A stretch of DNA of 64,000 nucleotides. Source: Strongylocentrotus purpuratus. Its lineage: Eukaryota; Echinodermata; Echinoidea; Camarodonta; Strongylocentrotidae. The notes below the pieces were generated by a model. It did not search any database. It was not told the DNA's origin and saw only the letters and a list, made by a program, of their open reading frames with translations. Positions 11,986-24,800 of the stretch are shown in pieces. Both the position numbers and the translations under genes were made by a program. Location: assembly GCF_000002235.5 (NCBI RefSeq), contig NW_022145613.1, forward strand, positions 10,664,429 to 10,728,428, given 5' to 3'. Positions within the stretch are counted from its first letter, which is position 1, and each line of letters opens with the position of its first letter.

Positions 11986-12250
11986 ACCATAAATAAATCT
12001 CATGTCTAGTAATAAGGCCTTTTCTTTTATGTTTCAGGGTAGGCTGGTGTCTTTTTTTTGTTATTACGTTGTGGGACAAGTCTTTAACGCAGGTAGCGCA
12101 GCGAGTTTTCTAACTTGGTCAGCAGCGAGTGACTCAGGTTTCATTTGTCCAGGGGCTAACCAGGTGTGTCATGAAAACTAGCCAAAACAGTTGCAGAAAA
12201 ATCTCATAGTAGACAATAAGGTGAAAGTGTGCACAGTGCGATATGCGCGC

Positions 12251-12255
<5 letters not shown>

Positions 12256-12289
<34 letters not shown>

Positions 12290-12306
12290 GTGTGTGCGTG
12301 TGTGTT
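12256..12306. repeat. (TG)n microsatellite
   Basis: About 50 bp of TG with CG interruptions. Confidence 0.9.
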
Positions 12307-12557
12307 GAATTCATCTCAAGGAAAAACAACTGTATTTTATTTCTTAAATCAATTTGTATTGTTTGGAATCAATAAAAAAAAATAACTATTGATTAAAAAA
12401 AAAAAAATGTGTGTGTGGGTAGTTAACAGCCCACAACAACAAATATATCTTGTGTTTCTGGTGCTGTTAACAATTTCATGTCAAACTCAGTGACTGACTC
12501 TGTTAATATAAAAACATTAAAAAGCACATTGCATGCACTTGTAGTATGATCACAGTT

Positions 12558-12563
12558 TTTATT
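12558..12563 (-). terminator. Candidate polyadenylation signal of the EGF-propeller gene
   Basis: AATAAA on the minus strand, about 120 nt past the stop at 12684. No nearer canonical hexamer was seen. Confidence 0.5.
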
Positions 12564-12683
12564 AAACAAGAGTTTATGTTTGCATCCAGGGTATCATTGA
12601 CGGTTTTTAACTGATGGTGTAAAATCACCGCCAGTCCCTAGCTGCACTCTCCCAAAATGTTCAAAAGGCTGCAAGGGGAAAAC

Positions 12684-12979
12684 TTATATTCGTCGCAGTG
12701 CCAAGTATTTTCCGTCTGCCCGAGATACATAAATGTTGGGCTTATTACCATCATAAGTGGTAAAACGACATAATTTAATTTCAGCGTCTACTTTAGCTTT
12801 TGCAGCACAAACCCGATCCTGCTTCCGGTCATACCAAACAAGCCACCCAGATACGAAGAATATGCTATGAGGATACATTTTCAAACTTTTTAGGTTTAGT
12901 AATGTGAACGGTCCAAGGCCATTCTTTAAGTCGAACGAGTAAATGATGTATCTTGATGATGTCCAAAACAGTTGTTCTC
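12684..12979 (-). CDS. EGF-propeller gene: terminal exon, blades 5-6
   Basis: Reads EQLFWTSSRYIIYSFDLKNG, then SIFFVSGWLVWYDRKQDRV, and a C-terminal part with IYVSRADGKYLALRRI before a TAA stop at 12684-12686. Blade 6 keeps the L-V-W-Y-D motif. The protein ends soon after, with no transmembrane helix. Confidence 0.82.
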
Positions 12980-15900
12980 CTGCGTAAGAAAAGAAGAAAA
13001 GATTTTGTTTTAACCCAAACTTATGCTCATATCCTTCATAGATTTGTAAATTGCTCCATTAGGTTCATAGTATTCATCATTTCTCGCTAATGCTTTTTGT
13101 AATATAAATGCGTGATTTGTAAAAGAAACAAATTAAAATGGCAGTCGAACAAGTATTTAAGACATGTTTGTGAAGTCAATTTTTTTTGTTTTCCTGCCTA
13201 TCAAAATAGAAGACAATAAGAGGGGGGGGGAGATATTTTACCGGGGAATATCTTACATTTCATGTTTGTACATTTTTGGTAGCTCTTAGCAGAAATAATA
13301 ATTATCCATATGATGTAAAGGCTTAACCCAAAGCAAAAGGATATGGGGAAATTAATAACTTTTTTTGTGAAGACAATACTAAATTAGAACTTCCCACAAA
13401 ACGAAAGGGCTTGAAAATGTCTTAAAGTGGGAAAATAAAGACCATTAGCTGTCGGATCGACTTAAGTGATTACAATCACCTAAGTAATAGTCTAATTTTC
13501 AGACCCTTTTACCGAATAGCCGTACGTTTTGTGTTGCACAAAGATTCAATCAGTTTAATTTTGGCCATTAAAAGTAGTGGGTTATTGAGGTAGACAAATG
13601 CTCATCTACCTGTTACGGCTCATTTTATGTAAGTTATTACCAAAGAAAAAAGGTGTAGTCAGACACTCAATAGTGTCTGTCAGTGACGTCTAGAACGTAA
13701 ACGGGTTTCGTTGCATAATTTGAATATTAGGACGCTGCTGACGTATAATTTCCATATTGCTTAATATGTATAAGAATCAAAGGCTAAGGCTGAAATGGAA
13801 CAATGCATATTCTGATTATTTTACAGTTAAAAATGGTGTTAAACAGGGTGGAGTTATCTCTCCTTGCATGTTCTGTTTGTATCTAGATGGGCTGATAGAA
13901 GAGTTATGTGACAATGGGATAGGGTGCTTTATGGGCAATGTTTTTGCAGGAGCATTTGGTTATGCAGATGACTTGACACTGCTGTCACCTAGCGTGACTG
14001 CTCTTCAAGAAATGATTAAAACTTGTTTAGATTATGCCATTAAATTTGATATTCTGTTTAACCCTGAAAAGAGTCAGTTAATAGTTTTCAGCTGTAATGG
14101 TAAACCAGTTATGGATCCAGGAATCACGATAAATGGAAGACATATTGATATTGCATCAAAAGTAACTCATCTAGGGAATGATATTTCTAAGAATATAAAT
14201 GATTTTGATATCTCAAAGTGTGTTGGAGATTTCAATCGACAATGTAATATGTTTTTGTTTAATTTCAAATATGCTAACTCTCACATAAGAAATATATTGT
14301 TTCATAAATATTGTTCGAGTTTCTATGGCTCACAGTTATATCCTCTGTTTGATAAATGTTTTGATAATATTTGTAGACAATGGCGGGTTGCAATAAGAAG
14401 GGTTTGGAAAATTCCATGGCAGACACACTGTCATCTTTTGCCTTATTTAGCAGGTGTTATGGATCCAGAGTTATGGTTTGCAAAAAGATGTTTATCTTTT
14501 GTTGTGAAAGCTATGAATTCCAAAAATTATACAGTGGCACATATAGCTGGAATGGCCAGGTATGGAGCTCATTCTGTGTTGGGAGGTAACATAAGATTCT
14601 TGAATGATAAGTACTTCATGGATAACAATGAAATTCAAAAGCAGTGGGCTGTGCAATGCCAAGTGAATGATGAGACAATACGCATAGTTGAACAAGTAAA
14701 GGAATTGATCAACTCGAGGGATGATTATTTATGTAAGGGTTTCCTTAACCGAGAGGAGTGCGAGGAAATTATCTTGTATTTATGCACACTCTGATCTTAC
14801 CCTGTTATACATGTATTCTGTTGTTGATGTTGTTTTTTTTGTCTTTACATATATTGTGAATGTGCCTATTTGTAGAATATATTGTATATTTTTTTTTTAT
14901 TTTTTTATATGTGCTTTTTAAAGCGAATAAAGAACTCTTGAATTGAATAGATAGGACATGTTTATCATTCCTTCAAAGTTCTACAGAATTCGACGTTGGC
15001 TGCAAAAGGGACATAGTCATGGGTGTCGATACTTACGTAATACCTATTCATCAGGGGGGGATGAATGAATAGATCATCCCCCCCTGATGAATAGGTATCA
15101 GTTACGGATCGACACCCATGGACATAGTATTAGTGTTCATCTTTTATTGCCCATGCTTTTAGCATTTTACAAAAATTCAAATGAGCATATGTTTAGCTAG
15201 TCCTGAATCTGGACGGTTATCTTATTTCACGATCACGATCTCTTCCACCTCCTACCTGCCGAAAACCGAAGATGACGCGATCTAAGAATCTGTACGTATC
15301 GGGTATGCCCAGCCGGGCGAAGAGATTCGGGGATTATGTCATATTCGGCTTGCAGCAAACATTAGGGGGAGATATTGGTGGTGGAGATTAAAAATTAAAT
15401 CCGTCAGATTCTGGACAAAAGTTGAGCTGGAAGTGTTTCATTTAATAATGGGTCATTTTTCATAACATTCTACGTAATAATTGGTATCTTAAGTTATTTC
15501 AAATAAAATAGTTTACACTATAGGGTATCAGTAAAGTTATTTCATTCTTGATTCTGTATACTACATGTAGATATGAGATCGAGAAGAAGATAAAATCGGT
15601 TGGGAATTTATTTTGATATCAACTATGAATCAATGATTCTAACCTGTAAGTTATATGACAAATTATATCATACTAAATTACATTCTGAAGTACGAATCTC
15701 TTGATCGCACTATTAATATCAATTTATATCTTTATAATAAAGCATGCTATGATTTTCAAAATATTATGGGCTTGATTGGGTGATTTTTCAGGACAGCCTC
15801 TTGGTCTTGTAGGAGAATTTGACAATTTTCATTCTTAAGTCCCAATTTCAAAATTCGCATCTATTGGAACGCAAGTAATTTACATTTGAGTGAAAATGAC

Positions 15901-18810
15901 TAAAATTAAAGGGAAAATGTGGGTGTCCTCGGGGCCAACTCCTGTCATTATGTTACTTTTTACCTTTTTCATCTATTGTCAATCCGTCAACGTAACCCGT
16001 AGCTAAATCTGATGAAATCATTTCGGAATGCAAACTGTCTAGATGAAATCGAGTAATCGTCTGATACCCGATGGTATAGAAATATCTGTGGAGAAAGGAA
16101 ATAAATTATTTGGAACACCAATTCGTTTCAATGTTATCAAGTGTCATGTAAAATTTTAAAGTACATGGTATTTTAATCATTCTAAACACGATTTTGCGTC
16201 AAACCTCTTCTAAAACATGCAATTTAAAAGTGCTGGGTAACTCCAAATGTTCTTGCTAAATCAGTAGAAGGTCTGCTTGTTGAACAAGTGATTGTGGCTT
16301 GGACTCCAGTCTAGGCGGATGACTGTTTGTTTGTTTTGTGCTTAATGTGCTTTTCGTAGAATATTTTGGCGAAAACCTGGTGTAGTGTAATAATTACCAA
16401 ATATTTTGAGGGAAATGAGAGAGGCCAGTATATTCTGTTCACCATCAAGAACGCAATATATATCATTAATCTGTTGAATCACTGAAGGTGGGCTACACTT
16501 CTCCCCCCCCCCCCCCCCCCCCCCATCCCCGCCCAAAGAAAAGAAACATAAAGACTTGGACTTTTGCTACATAAAAACTCGAAATACATTCTAACGACGA
16601 CATTTTAGAGCACTTTTCAAGTGCTTACTCTGCTGGTCCCGTGGCGCTGGATCTACGATTGGTCAAAAGTAAATCACGTATTGAAAGACAGTTCGCCCAT
16701 CATTGATGGTAGAAGAAAAGTTCGTTGCACTGTGTAGATAGTATAGGTTTTTGCGGCCAATTTCACATTTTTAAAAATTCAAATTCATGAACGTGCATTC
16801 AATTTCACATAGAGGTCGCTCGCAGGTGAATAAGCCATTTCGTAAATATTATCTGCGCATGGGCAGATAAAGGTCATTTGTGATAAAATTGTAAAACCCA
16901 CCGAGATGAATATTTTTTATGTTATGTAATCATTATTCATGTGTACACCTACGTAACGGTACATTTTATGATACAAGAGGGCAAACAAAAGCTTTTTCAT
17001 GAAGCACATACATGACTTTGGCATTGATTATTCTTAAATACACGAAGTGGGACTTCTCCACGAGTAATATTTGGATATTTGGATATTTGGGGTCATTTGG
17101 CACATGTGCTAACTACGAAATGGTCTATTCGGGCATTCAAATTCAAAATCCGAGCAATCAATCTAATTTATCGGCACTCTTCATCTTCGGTGAAATCAAA
17201 TTAACGCGGCGCTCACGATGAGCCTGTTTGAGCATTCAATTCCTACTACGTACATTCAATTTAGTGTAATAGTGAGAGGGGTTCCAGATTATAAAAGGAA
17301 AGTTTGATTTTTTAATTTTTATTAAATAGATTATTTCTAATTATTATTAATCACTGTTACACAATGAAATATCCACAGTTTAGTTAATGTACTTTATTTA
17401 TCTGACAATATTTATATAATGTATTATAGTATTGATGACTGCTTTGAGAGAAATAGTTGTTTTTATACGCTCAAGGGCCCAATTGTAACCTTCCCGAGAG
17501 CGTATAAAAACAACTATTTCTCGAATATTAAAGCAGTCATTAATACTTTTATATGCCGAAAACAAAAGAGTCAACTAATGACACCACCTTGGCCTTTCTC
17601 TAGTTTATCTGCACAGTTGTTTTTTATGAGTGTATCTTTGAGAGTAGACTAGATCTAGATTCTAGTCTAAGCAAGATATTTTTTACAATTTTGGGGGTGG
17701 GCCGGCCCTGTGGGTAATATGGAGAAGAACCTGCGCTTTCATAATGACACCTCACTTATTGGTATCACCTTCAGGATCACAAGAGATAAAGGTTTGAATC
17801 TCGAATTGAAGAAAAAAAAATGACTTTTTTTACATGGTCGCGCAATGCACGTAGACTGCATAGCGACTGCATTGCGTGCAAACTCTATGAGAAGAATTTT
17901 AACACACAATATCGTGCGCGATCAGACACCCTGACAACTAGATCTATTTTCGTCTAGAGTCTACGTCTATGCTTTTTCAGCAACTAAACGAACATGTTTA
18001 TGGATAATTTCACGTACCCTTTTTGTTGTTCTTGCTGTCAGCGAGTCTTGCATTTGATAAGTTGAAATCTTGGGAGAGTTTCTTGAGCCATTTTTGTCTT
18101 GTTTGGAATTGTCTTGTCTTGTATGAAAATACCGACCAATTCTTCGCACACGTACGGTATCCTCAATCGCTCAAACCATTTTTTAACATGTAAACCTATG
18201 GGGTAACCATGGAGACTGAACTATTTTCCCGGTAACCATGGTTACTGGGATTTTAGAACTGTTTTAACCATGGTTACTGGGAATTTTACAGAAATAGTTA
18301 AAGTTTATGAATGCAATTTCGACCAATCAGATGGCTGGATTTCTTAAGTGAGGTATATAATTGATTATCATATTGCTTATTATATATAAACATGAATATC
18401 TCGTACTACACCTTTCTTTCAATATACACGTTCTGAATAAGTGGAAACAGTGATAGAGTTTTAAAACAAAAACTAGTGGTTTTGAGGTGATGTCTGCAAT
18501 ATTCCTGCGGAATGCATTGTCCCTCAATTTCTTTAAAAAGTCGATGACTTTGAAACGCATTTCCTCAAACTTTAATGAAAAGACTTTTTCAATGAAACTG
18601 TTCTTTTGTATGATGTTAATATGCCAGTTATGTGTTTTTGTTCCTCTCTCTCTGTCCCCCCCCCCCTCTCTCTCTCTCTCTCTATCTATCTCTCTGTCCC
18701 TATCACGCCCTTTCTCTCTCCTTCTCTATGTTCCTCCCATGTCACCCTCCCCCATACTCTCCCTCACTTTCGCTCTCTGTCTCTCCCAAATCTTTCTCCC
18801 TCTCCCCCTT

Positions 18811-18842
<32 letters not shown>

Positions 18843-21800
18843 CCACTTCACACTCTTCTCATTCTCTCACTCTCTGTCGCTCTCTGTTTCTCTCTTATCT
18901 CTCCCTCAACTGTTCTCCCCTTTCCTCTTTACCAGCCCCCCCCCCCCTTATGTTTTCTTTATATATTTATTTTTACCTCTTTTATGTAGGCCTAATCAGA
19001 TAGGATAAGCTGAATACCAGTCACCTGTGGATCCAAAGATAATTCCTATAAAGATACACTTTTTTGATGAAATTACACATTATTAAACACGGATAACACC
19101 CCCTACTATATACAAGAACAAGTACACTTCACCCATACTAAGATCAGCATACACAGTTTTACAATACTCAGACATAACACCGCGTCCTCCACAAAATAAA
19201 CTAACAGTTTGAATTGTTCTTATTTTAGGCATATCTTGGTACATGTATGTGCGATTATATATTTTGAATATGCCACGAAAGGGTGATATTTGTACAATAT
19301 TTGATGAGTTAAAATGGATAAAGTACCCGAGTGTCGTTTTGGATCCTGTGATAATTATGACACTTCACACAAAATTCGACCACATTTCTTTAACAGTTTC
19401 TGCAGTTTTCATATAGTACTGTATACACCTTTTTGTTATGTGTGTGTGCCATGAGTAATATTACAAGTTATATATTCACGTGTTTACCTTTTTGTGAGTT
19501 GAGAGAGTTAACAATGAGAATTAACAAAGACAATGCAAATGGCATGATAACGAAGCCTACAGTATTCACAAACTGAGCAAAAAAAGCTTCTCAAAGATCC
19601 TGAAGAAACTAAACGCAATATATTGTTTTGAAATTGAATGCACTTGTTTCAAACATGCTTGCTCATTCACGAATTTGAATTTGAATGACCAACGAGGTAC
19701 TGTAGCCGGCATTAGATGAATAAGCGCGTTCGTAATTAGGGTTTGCGCATGTGTAGATAAAGGTCATTCGTTCCCAAATTGTAAAACCATTGAGACGAAT
19801 ACTCGTATCGTGCTCATGAAAGTTATGTAATTAGTATTCATTTATGTATCGACAGTACATTTATCTGATACACAGGTGGAAGTATTCTTCTCAAGCGGGC
19901 AAACAAAAGGTATTCATGAAGCACCTCCATCACTTCGACAGTGATTATTCTAAAATGTACAAGTGGGACGTATCCATGGTGTAAAAGATCTGTGGATATT
20001 TGGGGGTCATGCGGTCCGAAGCTATTTACGAACTGGCTTATTTGAATACTCCTTACACGAAATATACGTTCTTAGTTAACATTTGAATGATCCGATTTAA
20101 CAATGGATTGCACGGATAGTGAATTTGAATGACAGATTTTGAATTTGAAAGCTGATTCAACGTTGCGAGTGCGAATTGCGCGAATTCAAATGCTCGGAAT
20201 ATGAACTTGAATGAAAGAAGTGTGAAATTGGCCGCATGATGCTATGTTGACCAATCACTGAACAGGATTTCATTGATCAAAAATATAATATTATCTACAC
20301 AGTGCAACGCACTTTAATTGTAAACGTTCCGTATTGCTCTCCTCTTCAAGCGCATTTAGTGTTAAGGCCCGGTCTCACCGCCAGAACTTTGCTGGAGCGT
20401 TCCTGGAGCGGTGAAAAAAATTCATCACCGCTCGTAACCGTTCACCACCGTTTAACAGAAGTTGGCCCCCGTTAAGGCAACGCCGTATACGCTCGGCCAC
20501 CGCTGATGGTCTCTCCTACTGCTCCGAAAGTTTTGAGCTGCACAAAATATTGCGAGTGGTGAGGAGCGGGCAATTTTCCGCTCCGGCAAAGTTCACCACC
20601 GCTCCAACAACGCCCAGTCAAAGTTTGGCACCGCTAGACGCAAGTTCGTGGACGCTTTGGTCCGCTAGGCCAACGCAGAAATCTTGAACACTGGACCACC
20701 GCTGCTTCGCCAGCTTTGCCCGGGCGGTGATTAAACGTTGCACAAACTTTGGTGGAGCGGTTGTAAGCGTTTTACGAGCGGACACGGGATTGCTGGAACG
20801 GTGTCGGGCGTTGAAGCAGCGATCCATTGCGGTGATGAACTTTGGTTTGGCGTTGGTATGGAGGTGTCGGAGCGGGACCAACGCTCGCTACCGCTCGCTA
20901 CCGTTAAACAAACGCTAAAGCAACGCCGGCTTCAGCGGTGCACCGCTAAGGCAACGCCCGTGTTTTCGATTTGTTTCCCATTTTGTGCGCGGTGACGAGC
21001 GTTGTCGAAATTCGGCCCCCTCTCCCTACCGTTCAAGGAACGCTCCAGCAAAGTTCTGGCGGTGAGACCGGGCCTTTAGTACGCAAACTTTGGTCACGCG
21101 CGAACTATGGTCACACCACCATACGTTATGCACTGTACGTTTCGTACACCGTTTGTTAGCTGTTAATTGATGACGTGTTGCTTTAAAATGATGTAAGAAG
21201 TGAAATGTTTGCGATGTGGAATATGAAGCAAATAATCACCTTTTGGTTTCAGGCGATGGCAAACTATCACTTCCTCGGCGATCTGAATGTATACGCTATC
21301 TTTCCTCAGGATCGCTTCGGAAAAATAGCTACATCCAGATCGCCTCGAAAGTGATAGTTTGTCCCATCACCTTCACCAACGGTAATTTTTTGCTTACTAT
21401 CACTGTCCAGAGCGAAACAGAAAATAAAAATCCGTTGCCGAATGTTTTAAGAATGATTTTAAAAGTGGACTTATTAGAGATATTCTTCTAGAGTATTCTC
21501 TTCTGCTTCTTTTGTTACTATATTCACGATAAGTATTTAGCTATTAAAGAGGTTTTCTTGAAAGAGACAACAGCAGGTGAAGTAGAGACGAAAAACAGGA
21601 AAAAATAAACAATAAAAAACACTTTGTAATACACATTTTTTTAACCGTTTGCCTCAATATTCGTATGAATTCCTAAAAGAAAGTTTGAAAACTCAGGTTG
21701 GATAGAATTCAGCTCTCTTATCATGGCTTAATCATCGCTTCGATTTTATCATTAAAATATGTTTGTACAATCGTTTTTTTAATTTATTATGGTGTTGAAG

Positions 21801-24800
21801 CCATGGAGTTAGAGGTACATCTGGATAAGGAACAAGTGAAAGGGTGACTTGTTGCAGAATGAACTAGTAAGCACTGGTATTGTTTTGCCATTTGAATGAC
21901 TTTGAAGCTATTGGTCCTAACTGGTCATCTATGAATGCCGAAATATAGGAATATAAAATTTAAAAGTCATGCGATATGACAAGTCATGTCAGGCATTTCG
22001 CTACTGTTTAGTAATCAAATTTCTCAAGCATCATGTCAGGTTCACAGCTGTCGAGAAGGCCTGGGCAATTTAGCGATTTGAATCCACAATCGACCAAGAG
22101 CAGTATATTTTGCAACTTTTCACTTTCTCCCTTGTCTTAATCTACTGCACATTCCATGACTGAAAACCATAACAAATGTGGTATCATTTTCAACATGAAT
22201 ATATTCCACAAAAAAATTAGCAAAGATTATGCCATAACAACAGATATATAATCAATCATACACGAGTTTCTAAAAAAAGAATAGGGGTTTATATACATCT
22301 ATATTGGAAAAGGTTACCTCCGTTGTTGATCAATGACACACTGATAGGGCCTTGCACTCCCAGGTATCCAGCCTAAATCGTTAACAATTCCTTTCAGGGC
22401 TTCTTCTCCTCCTACGGTTCGCCGCCTATATCCCTTGTAAAAACTTGCCCAGTAAAGCTCCTGCTTCTTCACGTCCATGGTGAGACAAGGAAATAAAGCT
22501 GATACAGCATGACAATGTACAGAGAGTAGAAAATAAGAGGTCAACGTAGGCAAGCATACTGCTTAGGTTATAAAAAATAACTTTTAAAAACACGTCCAAT
22601 ATCATTGATTAAAACAAAGCCATGATTGATACCAAATTCACGTTGAATAATTATGCTCATAGGGGTTCGAATTATAAATGGTATTGAGATCGAGTAGACA
22701 TTCAGATTATCATTTCGATAGGGGTGTACTTGTCCATGAGCCAAGCCATCCATGAGTAGCTTCGAATTTTAGATGATTACTTATATGTTCTAACTCTTAC
22801 TTGTTTAAACTTTCTAATATCTGCAGTATTAAGACCTCAGTAATATCCATATCACTTGAATATGAAGAATACAAACGTTAGGAAGAACGATTGACGCATT
22901 CAAGATGTACATGCTTCTTTGGGGCTACATTCCATGAGACCCACAGACCCTGGGACCGATAACGTCGGCATTCAAAACAGTTCAAAAAAGGGCGACAGCT
23001 CACAAATTTTTGGGATGGGTTCCCGATATCGTAGGTTGTCGGTCTACTGGCATGTTTCTGGGCCGTTTCACAAAAGTACTTCTCAATACAAATTGTCATT
23101 TTGAATTTTGTCACTAGGAGATAAGACTTCTAGCAACTATACCTTCCTGTCTATTGGAGATTAGTGTCCTGTTTGGCATTCCTAACTTATACATCAAAAC
23201 GTCGAAATCCATACTATAGAAAACCGTTTTCCAGTAACCAGGAGTCGCAAGATTTTCCCAAAAGAGTGCGTTAGCCCTGTTATCAAAAAATATCCTTCCG
23301 ATCCTGGCACAACCCTCGAGCTCTATGAAACTCGAGAATACGAAGTCACTCATATTTGCAACCCAGAGTCCGGTCTTCTTTGGGTTGACAATAAGTAGTT
23401 GTACAGAAACATCTGCGAGGAGCACAAACAAACCAATGAACAAACAAAAAAAAGGAAATAAGAAAATGTATTTGTATAATTACATCTATGGCGACTTGAA
23501 TTTCGTGTTTTGAAGCTGTTTATGTCGTTGAACAGAAGTAACTCATCCGGGTACTTACCACAATCTGTGTCATCGTATCCCAGATCACACTGACATGTGT
23601 AGGTTGGTGTATGACCAGGAGAAGCTATGCATGTGCCTCCATTGCGACAGGGGTTAGGTGAACAAAAGTATTCTGAACATGAGGCATAAGAAAGAATTAT
23701 GCAAACTATCATAAAGTTGTGGATGGGCCTATACATCATTATAATGCTGATTTACAGACTGATTAAAGTGTGTTTGAAAACAAAGTTACACGAACGGACA
23801 CAAACAGACACGCGCGCGCGCGCGGACAGACACCCACCAACCCGCAGATGTCATGTTTGTCATACAGGCCCAGCTTGGTATGCTTTCTTGCTTTATCTCA
23901 ATAGCGTACCTATCTATAATATGTTTCGTATTAATACACTGTGCGCTAAAAAAAGACTGCCGGAGTTAATAGGTAGGGAGGCTGTATTCTAAACAGGTGG
24001 TCAAATTTCATGTCGGTGAATGGTAGCCCTACGTTAATTGTCATGACAAAGTACTACACTAAACAAATAAATAGATAAATTAATTAATGAATAATATAGT
24101 GATTTATTTGCAAACATACTTACTAAATAATAATAAAAGTAATAATGAAAATATATACATTTATATCACGAGCATATCCTTTCCCGAAGATGCTCAAGAC
24201 GCCTACAAACTATGGTCTTTAATTCTCGCTATTGCCAATAACCCCACAATGCCCGGATGTAAATTGCATGTCCCGTTTTCAAATGCACTCTAGGAAAGCT
24301 TGGTGCCTTAGTCGATTCCGGTGAACCTCGGTATTTTGTTTGTATGTTAGCAATGTTTCAAGTTATTTCATTAACGACCTTTTTCTGTTTTTCGAAGAAA
24401 TAGCGTTGGTTAACGCATCATACTAGTAACCTGAATTAAGAAATTAGTGCTATGGGGGGGGGGGGGGGGTTCGAGCCTTGAACCTGTCTGGGGCGTATAA
24501 ACTAGACCATGACACCTATATTATTACTTTTTATTAAAGTATATGCATATGTCTCTATCAAAATGCGCAGATGTTACCGTAATGACGTTCCAATTTAGAT
24601 ATGTAATGACAATTATAAAACTTTAGTTTCAGAAATCTAGGTCAGGTTAATTTGTATCGATTTATACTTTGGAAACCGATAGACTTTTGGCCAGATATTA
24701 ATCTACATTTTCCACACACAACCCAGGTGAGGTAAATGGGTACCCGGTAGGAAGATATTTCCTTTAATGGTTGAGTATTAATGGTTGAGTACCTTTTTGT

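Larger units (their letters stand above)
5280..12557. other. Intergenic region between the VWD and EGF-propeller genes
   Basis: No host gene seen over about 7.3 kb on either strand. It carries foldback elements (5857, 6280-6960), homopolymer C/G runs and a LINE end (11540-11985). A 30-bp phrase ATCGTGTTTTTCATGCGATA-like occurs twice, at about 7718 and 8913. The stretch 7000-11500 is otherwise plain AT-rich sequence. Confidence 0.5.

Noticed and set aside
13757-14794. 345-codon frame as a possible host gene
   Set aside because: It carries RT motifs (KQGGVISP, YADD) and a LINE-type 3' tail.
18487-19008. Ser/Leu/Pro-rich open frames of 123-173 codons
   Set aside because: They arise from a CT-rich simple repeat open in several frames at once, with no domain and no splice context.
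20618-21159. Arg/Ala-rich frames of 60-90 codons
   Set aside because: They lie inside a GC-rich foldback element on both strands and show no domain.
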